In this document: positions 59,949 through 64,000 of the stretch, piece by piece
How positions within the stretch are numbered: position 1 is the stretch's first letter
Layout of the letters: every line of letters begins with the position of its first letter
Assembly: GCF_008180155.1 (NCBI RefSeq)
Contig: NZ_VSZS01000068.1
Coordinates: forward strand, 186,001 to 250,000
Direction of reading: 5' to 3'
Source of the DNA: Neoaquamicrobium microcysteis
Lineage (GTDB): Bacteria; Pseudomonadota; Alphaproteobacteria; Rhizobiales; Rhizobiaceae
Length of the DNA: 64,000 nucleotides
Translations under genes and position numbers: made by a program
The notes under the pieces: generated by a model
The model's input: the letters and a program-made list of their open reading frames with translations, nothing else
Told to the model about the DNA's origin: nothing
Database searches by the model: none

Positions 59949-61028
59949 ATGGAAGAGTCCAACTTCACGCCCCCCAAGACCAGAGACCCCATGCTGGATG
60001 GTGCGGAGGCGCAGCGGGCAATGAGCGGCGGCGGCGCAGGCGCTGTTGCGAGCGCCATCCTGCTTCTGGCGCTACTGCACGCGGGGCAAACCGTCTTTGT
60101 TCCGCTTGCATTCGCGCTCTTCATCATCGCGCTGGTATGGCCGCTGCAGGCGGCCCTGCAGCGTCGCATACCACGCTTTCTCGCCCTCCTGCTGGTCTTG
60201 GTTGTCACCAGCGTTCTTGTCATCGCCCTGGCTTCCGCCGTCGTCTGGGGCTTCACGAAGCTCGGCCAATGGCTGTTCCTGAACAGTGGACGGCTTCAAT
60301 CGACCTATTCCGAATGGTCGGAATGGCTTGAAGGATACGGCGTCGCCATCGCCGGCCCGCTTGCGGCACAGTTCGACGTGCAGTGGCTGGTGGTGCGGAT
60401 GCAGGCGCTTCTCCTGCGGCTCAACAGCCTCGCCGGCTTCTTCGTGCTGGTGTTCATTCTCGTCATGCTCGGGCTTCTCGAGGTCGAGCGTTTCCGGGCC
60501 CGGCTCGCGATGCCCGGAACGCAGCCGCTCGGGCAGAAGATGCTCGCGGCGAACGGCGAGATCGGCGCCAAGCTGCGGCGCTATATGCTCGTCAGGACCT
60601 TTGCCAGCGTGCTCACCGGTCTCGCGGTGTGGGCGTTCGCGCTATTGGCGGGGCTGGAACTGGCCACCGCATGGGGCGCCATCGCCTTCGCCCTCAACTA
60701 CATACCGTTTCTGGGTCCACTGATCGCAACGGTGTTCCCGACCCTGTTTGCCCTTGCACAGTTCGACACGTGGCAACCAGCAGTCTTCATATTTCTCTGC
60801 CTCAACGTGATCCAGTTCGTCATCGGCAGCTACATCGAGCCGATCGTCGCTGGCGCGTCACTGAGGATTTCGCCTTCGGCTGTGATCTTCGCGATCTTTT
60901 TCTGGACGTTCATGTGGGGTCTGGCGGGCACTTTCATCGCTGTGCCTATCCTCATCGTCATCATCGTCTACTGCTCGCAGTTTCCGGCAACAGGCTGGAT
61001 TGCGACATTGTTTTCCGACCGATCATGA
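59949..61028 (+). CDS. AI-2E-family transporter (TqsA/PerM-like)
   Basis: The 359-residue protein has eight hydrophobic segments and the family C-terminal blocks WGAIAFALNYIPFLGPLIATVFPTLFAL and QFVIGSYIEPIVAGASLRISPSAVIFAIFFWTFMWG. Family members export signalling molecules or act as proton/sodium antiporters; the substrate is not evident. It is the last gene of a three-gene membrane cluster. Confidence 0.92.
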   Translation: MEESNFTPPKTRDPMLDGAEAQRAMSGGGAGAVASAILLLALLHAGQTVFVPLAFALFIIALVWPLQAALQRRIPRFLALLLVLVVTSVLVIALASAVVWGFTKLGQWLFLNSGRLQSTYSEWSEWLEGYGVAIAGPLAAQFDVQWLVVRMQALLLRLNSLAGFFVLVFILVMLGLLEVERFRARLAMPGTQPLGQKMLAANGEIGAKLRRYMLVRTFASVLTGLAVWAFALLAGLELATAWGAIAFALNYIPFLGPLIATVFPTLFALAQFDTWQPAVFIFLCLNVIQFVIGSYIEPIVAGASLRISPSAVIFAIFFWTFMWGLAGTFIAVPILIVIIVYCSQFPATGWIATLFSDRS

Positions 61029-61171
61029 AGGCGGACACAGTCAATGAACTCACCTTTTATGCAATTTTTTCAACAATTTGCGGAGAAATTTCCGCTGCAC
61101 GGCAAAGATTGAACTCATTTCAGTTTGGGATAGAATGATGCCACTGGCGGTGGCTGTTTTTCGAGGGGAAC

Positions 61172-62425
61172 ATGTCACACCCAACCTGGCGGGGCAGTGC
61201 TCCGCGCGCGACATCGACAGCAGCCCACCAAAACTGGCGACGGCAGGAAACCGCCTTCAGCGCCGAAGGCGGCGCCGAGCCTGAACAATCGCGCCTCACC
61301 TCGGACATGTGGAACGATTCCCCCTCCTGTCCGATAACCGAAATGGACGGCATGTTGGATGCAGCGCCGCATGCGGCCGGCACGAGACCCGCAACGCCGG
61401 TGCCGTATTTCGAGTTTTCCACCCAAGACCTGCCGCCAGATGAGCAGTTCGACGGGTGGCGCTCAAGCTACTCTTCCATCTTCGATCTGAGCGAACCGGA
61501 CACGACAGCCGTCGGTTTCCGTGGGAGCCACAGTGTATGGGACATCGGCAGTCTCATTTTCTCCCACGTCAGCACCGAAGAGGTCGATTTCGCCGGCCTT
61601 GCCGGGCATCACCGACGCGAACCGCTCGATCACTGGCTGTTCACGCTGCTGCTGAGCGGCAATTCGGTGACGAATGCGGGCGGCACACAGTTCAGGGGTG
61701 AGGCCGAAACGGTCCAGATGCATGCGCTGGGCCGGGCATTCGAGGGGCGCGTCAGCAACAGCGAAATCCTGATGCTGTTCGTGCCGCGAGACCTTTGCCG
61801 CGACGAAGTGCAGGCGCTGGACGCCGCCGCCTTTTCGCGTCTGGACAGCGGCATGGCCCGGATTTTCGCCGACTACATGGTCAGCCTCGTGCAGCAACTG
61901 CCGCAACTCGACGTCACGGAAATGACGGAACTGGTCGCGGCGACCCGCGCCATGCTGCTTGCGAGCGTAGAGCCTTCGCTGCAGCGGCTGGAGGAGGCTG
62001 ACAACTCCATAGCATACCTGCAACTGGAGCGGGCGCGGCGATACATTCAGTTGCATCTCCAGAATCCGACGCTCGATGCGCAGATGCTGCTGCAGGCGCT
62101 CGGCCTTTCGAGATCGAGGCTCTACAGGCTTTTCGAAACGGCCGACGGGGTGATGCATTACATCCAGCGGAGACGGCTTGCCGCCGCCCACGCGGCACTT
62201 GCCGACCCCACGGATGTCAGGCGCATCCTCGATATCGCCGAATGCTACTGCTTCGGTGACGCAGCGCAGTTCAGCCGAGCCTTCCGGCGCGAGTTCGGCT
62301 ACAGCCCATCGGACGTACGGGCCGACGCAAGCCATCGCCTGCCCGGCGCCGGGCGGCCCAGCCAAGGCTGCGAGGACACGCCCGTACAGCGCCTTAACGG
62401 GCTCCTGCGCCGCCTGCAGGGCTGA
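61172..62425 (+). CDS. AraC-family transcriptional regulator
   Basis: The C-terminal 110 residues form an AraC DNA-binding domain with two helix-turn-helix units (LDAQMLLQALGLSRSRLYRLFET and ILDIAECYCFGDAAQFSRAFRREFGYSPSDVR). The region before is a cupin-like sensory part (FSTQDLPPDEQFDGWRSSYSSIFDLS). The first 45 residues are low-complexity, so translation may start at ATG 61307. Its target is unknown. Confidence 0.88.
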   Translation: MSHPTWRGSAPRATSTAAHQNWRRQETAFSAEGGAEPEQSRLTSDMWNDSPSCPITEMDGMLDAAPHAAGTRPATPVPYFEFSTQDLPPDEQFDGWRSSYSSIFDLSEPDTTAVGFRGSHSVWDIGSLIFSHVSTEEVDFAGLAGHHRREPLDHWLFTLLLSGNSVTNAGGTQFRGEAETVQMHALGRAFEGRVSNSEILMLFVPRDLCRDEVQALDAAAFSRLDSGMARIFADYMVSLVQQLPQLDVTEMTELVAATRAMLLASVEPSLQRLEEADNSIAYLQLERARRYIQLHLQNPTLDAQMLLQALGLSRSRLYRLFETADGVMHYIQRRRLAAAHAALADPTDVRRILDIAECYCFGDAAQFSRAFRREFGYSPSDVRADASHRLPGAGRPSQGCEDTPVQRLNGLLRRLQG

Positions 62426-62614
62426 CGCTGCCGATGATCGGGGTCTCAGGCGTGAGGTGCGCCCCTCTACCGCGACACGTCCCGATTGCATGGTCAGGGC
62501 CGCAATCTGGGACGTAGGGCCAAACGCCGAGACTGCCGGCTCGTTTCGAGTTTTGCTCTCCAAGCTAGGATTGCCTCATTACAGGTCTGTGGTTGCGAAC
62601 AGGAAGGGCGGGCC

Positions 62615-63178
62615 ATGCCGATCGATAATTCCAGAAGGCTGCAGGTGGCGCTGACCGCGTTGCGAGGCATCGTGATGATACTGGCTGGCATTTTCGCGTT
62701 TCTGATGCCGGCTCAGGCGGTCAAGTTCGTGCTCCTGGCGGGCGGCGGTCTTCTTCTCGTGGATGGCTGCCTCGGCCTCGCGTCGATGGATTTTGCCAGC
62801 CGGCGCGTTCATGCCTACTACCTTGCGCTGTCGCGAAACCTGCTCTGCATCGCAGCTGGCGCGATCGTTCTGGCGAGCGGGTTCCTGACCGGCCTGTTCA
62901 CGCTCAGCTTCCTGGCAACCGTTGTGGGCCTGCTTGTGATCCTGGCCGGCCTCGTCGAACTCGTCTCGATCCTGATGGACCACGAACGTTACGCAAGCCC
63001 GATGATGGCGATGGTCGGCGGCGGGCTCTACGTCGTTGCCGGTCTGGTGCTGATCTTCATGCCGCTTTCGAGCGCGGCCGTGCTGATGCGGCTGGCCACG
63101 ATCCTGCTCATCGCCTACGCGCTTAGCCTGCTGTACCGCGCATGGCGCATAAGGGCAGCCTCGCCCGACGCAGGCTGA
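62615..63178 (+). CDS. HdeD-family (DUF308) membrane protein
   Basis: The 187-residue protein has six hydrophobic segments typical of HdeD (LRGIVMILAGIFAFLMPAQAVKFVLLAGGGLLLVDG). HdeD proteins are linked to acid and envelope stress. AGGAAGGGCGGG lies before the ATG at 62615. A partial paralogue lies at the window edge. Confidence 0.88.
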   Translation: MPIDNSRRLQVALTALRGIVMILAGIFAFLMPAQAVKFVLLAGGGLLLVDGCLGLASMDFASRRVHAYYLALSRNLLCIAAGAIVLASGFLTGLFTLSFLATVVGLLVILAGLVELVSILMDHERYASPMMAMVGGGLYVVAGLVLIFMPLSSAAVLMRLATILLIAYALSLLYRAWRIRAASPDAG

Positions 63179-63192
63179 GAGGGTTCAGCCTC

Positions 63193-63480
63193 TCAGGCCA
63201 GAAGCCTTGCCTTCTGCTCGGCAAATTCTGCATCGGACAGAATGCCCGCCTTGTGCATTTCGGCCAGCTTCTCCAACCGCGCTATCGCCTCGTCGGAAAG
63301 CCCCGCGGGCCGGGAGGAACCTGCAGATGCAGAGGCTGCTGGATCGATCGACCCTGCATCCTGCTTCGGGCGCGACATCTTGTTGGCGACAGTGGTCGCG
63401 GTGGCCGTGATAAGCGCCGTTCGCGCCGCAGTCTTTGCGGCGCGGCCGACCAGTCCGGGACCGCTCTTGCGGAATACCAT
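63193..63480 (-). CDS. SHOCT-domain protein
   Basis: The 95-residue protein ends with a SHOCT domain (GLSDEAIARLEKLAEMHKAGILSDAEFAEQKARLL), a short oligomerisation module. The N-terminal part is Ala-rich. GAAGGAG stands 8 bases before the ATG at 63480. It is convergent with the HdeD gene at 62615. Confidence 0.85.
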   Translation of the reverse strand: MVFRKSGPGLVGRAAKTAARTALITATATTVANKMSRPKQDAGSIDPAASASAGSSRPAGLSDEAIARLEKLAEMHKAGILSDAEFAEQKARLLA

Positions 63481-63519
63481 GGCTGCAACTCCTTCAACTG
63501 GCGGGCGCAGCGGCCCACT

Positions 63520-63569
63520 GGAGCATCGGACCGAAAAGTGGAACCGGTATCCCGGCCGTCCGATGCTCC
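63520..63569. repeat. Rhizobial extragenic palindrome (REP/RIME-like)
   Basis: Perfect 12-base arms GGAGCATCGGAC and GTCCGATGCTCC enclose a 26-base core that contains CGAAAAGTGG and CCGG, the pattern of abundant extragenic palindromes in Mesorhizobium and relatives. It lies between two divergent-from-edge minus-strand genes. Confidence 0.6.
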
Positions 63570-63593
63570 TCCGACTACGGCTTCGCACATCGT

Positions 63594-64000
63594 CTAGTGC
63601 GCGGCCGGTGACCTTTTGAACCCGAACCCGTAGGTGACGTAGGACAATCCCTGAAGCATCAGGTCGACGGCCAGGAAAAGACCGAGCACCCACAGGCTGT
63701 TGATCGGCCAGCGCAGCAGAATGACCAGGCCTACCGCCAGTGTCACGATACCGCCGAAGACGACCCAGCCCCAACCGCTGGAACCGCGATGGGTGAATCC
63801 GGCCACGATGCGCACCGCGCCGGCCGCGATCAGGCTTGCCGCAATCATCAGCGTGATGATCGCCGATGCGAGCAACGGATTGTAGAAGGTAAGGACGCCT
63901 GCCGCCGTATAAAGGATGCCGGCCAGCAACCACAGGGCGAAGCCGCCCCATGTCCTGACGCCGAACGCATGCACGATCTCGGCGATCCCGCCGATAATCA
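63594..64000 (-). CDS. HdeD-family (DUF308) membrane protein, 5' end beyond the window
   Basis: The minus-strand frame stays open to the window edge and reads IIGGIAEIVHAFGVRTWGGFALWLLAGILYTAAGVLTFYNPLLAS, a DUF308 repeat. It ends at 63594 (GFKRSPAAH). The GTG at 63974 is inside the family core, so the true start lies to the right of base 64000. Confidence 0.82.
   Translation of the reverse strand, partial: IIGGIAEIVHAFGVRTWGGFALWLLAGILYTAAGVLTFYNPLLASAIITLMIAASLIAAGAVRIVAGFTHRGSSGWGWVVFGGIVTLAVGLVILLRWPINSLWVLGLFLAVDLMLQGLSYVTYGFGFKRSPAAH

Overview
The window looks like a mobile genomic island and its right-hand chromosomal flank in an alphaproteobacterium, most likely of the Hyphomicrobiales (Mesorhizobium/Phyllobacteriaceae-like). 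The evidence is the high GC, two transglutaminase-like cysteine proteinases of the rhizobial BTLCP type, an alphaproteobacterial trb conjugation operon, and a Rhizobiales-style extragenic palindrome near 63.5 kb. No rRNA, CRISPR array or intact insertion sequence was seen. The left end of the island lies outside the window. The right end is a 45-bp tRNA-Arg 3' fragment at 58438-58482, next to a tyrosine recombinase.

Region 1 (1-38.8 kb) is cargo for metal handling, thiol-disulfide exchange, cytochrome maturation and envelope remodelling. It encodes lnt-ccdA, an Nramp transporter, a SleB-type hydrolase, three DsbA-like proteins, a four-gene DsbA/PpiC/L,D-transpeptidase/flavoprotein operon, two more L,D-transpeptidases, and a ZntA P-type ATPase followed by PCu(A)C, Sco, DsbB and DsbA genes. 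Further on are a CDF exporter with an HXXEE membrane protein, an orphan cytochrome b, a DUF1624 acetyltransferase-like protein, a phospholipid methyltransferase-like protein, an M23 peptidase, an APC permease, CcmF and TlpA. Two PbrR/CadR-class MerR regulators sit here. Several genes are broken: a pseudoazurin, a second HXXEE gene, a di-haem cytochrome and a phosphonate permease (phnE).

The most striking observation is a family of eleven MerR-type promoters between 2.95 and 38.85 kb. Each has a TTG-type -35 hexamer, exactly 19 bp of spacer carrying a CTC(T/A)AGC..GCTAGAG-like dyad, and a recognisable -10 position. They precede ccdA-lnt, the dsbA operon, zntA, HXXEE-CDF, cytochrome b, DUF1624, the methyltransferase, the broken HXXEE gene, the APC permease, ccmF, and the LysR gene upstream of the conjugation operon. 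This suggests one metal-responsive regulon spanning unrelated biochemical functions and perhaps reaching conjugation control.

Region 2 (38.9-49.8 kb) is a LysR regulator followed by a tightly overlapping trbBCDEJKLFGI operon and a DUF2274 gene, that is, the mating-pair-formation type IV secretion system. No relaxase or TraG coupling protein is visible in the window. Region 3 (49.8-56.8 kb) is a defence/stability cluster: an AlbA_2-type protein, an orphan antitoxin with a truncated toxin and a perfect palindromic operator, an IetA/IetS-type AAA ATPase-subtilase pair, an AbiJ N-terminal-like protein and a HEPN-like protein. Region 4 (57-58.5 kb) holds the integrase and attachment site. Region 5 (58.5-64 kb) is ordinary chromosome: DUF1269, an AI-2E-type transporter, an AraC regulator, HdeD proteins and a SHOCT protein.
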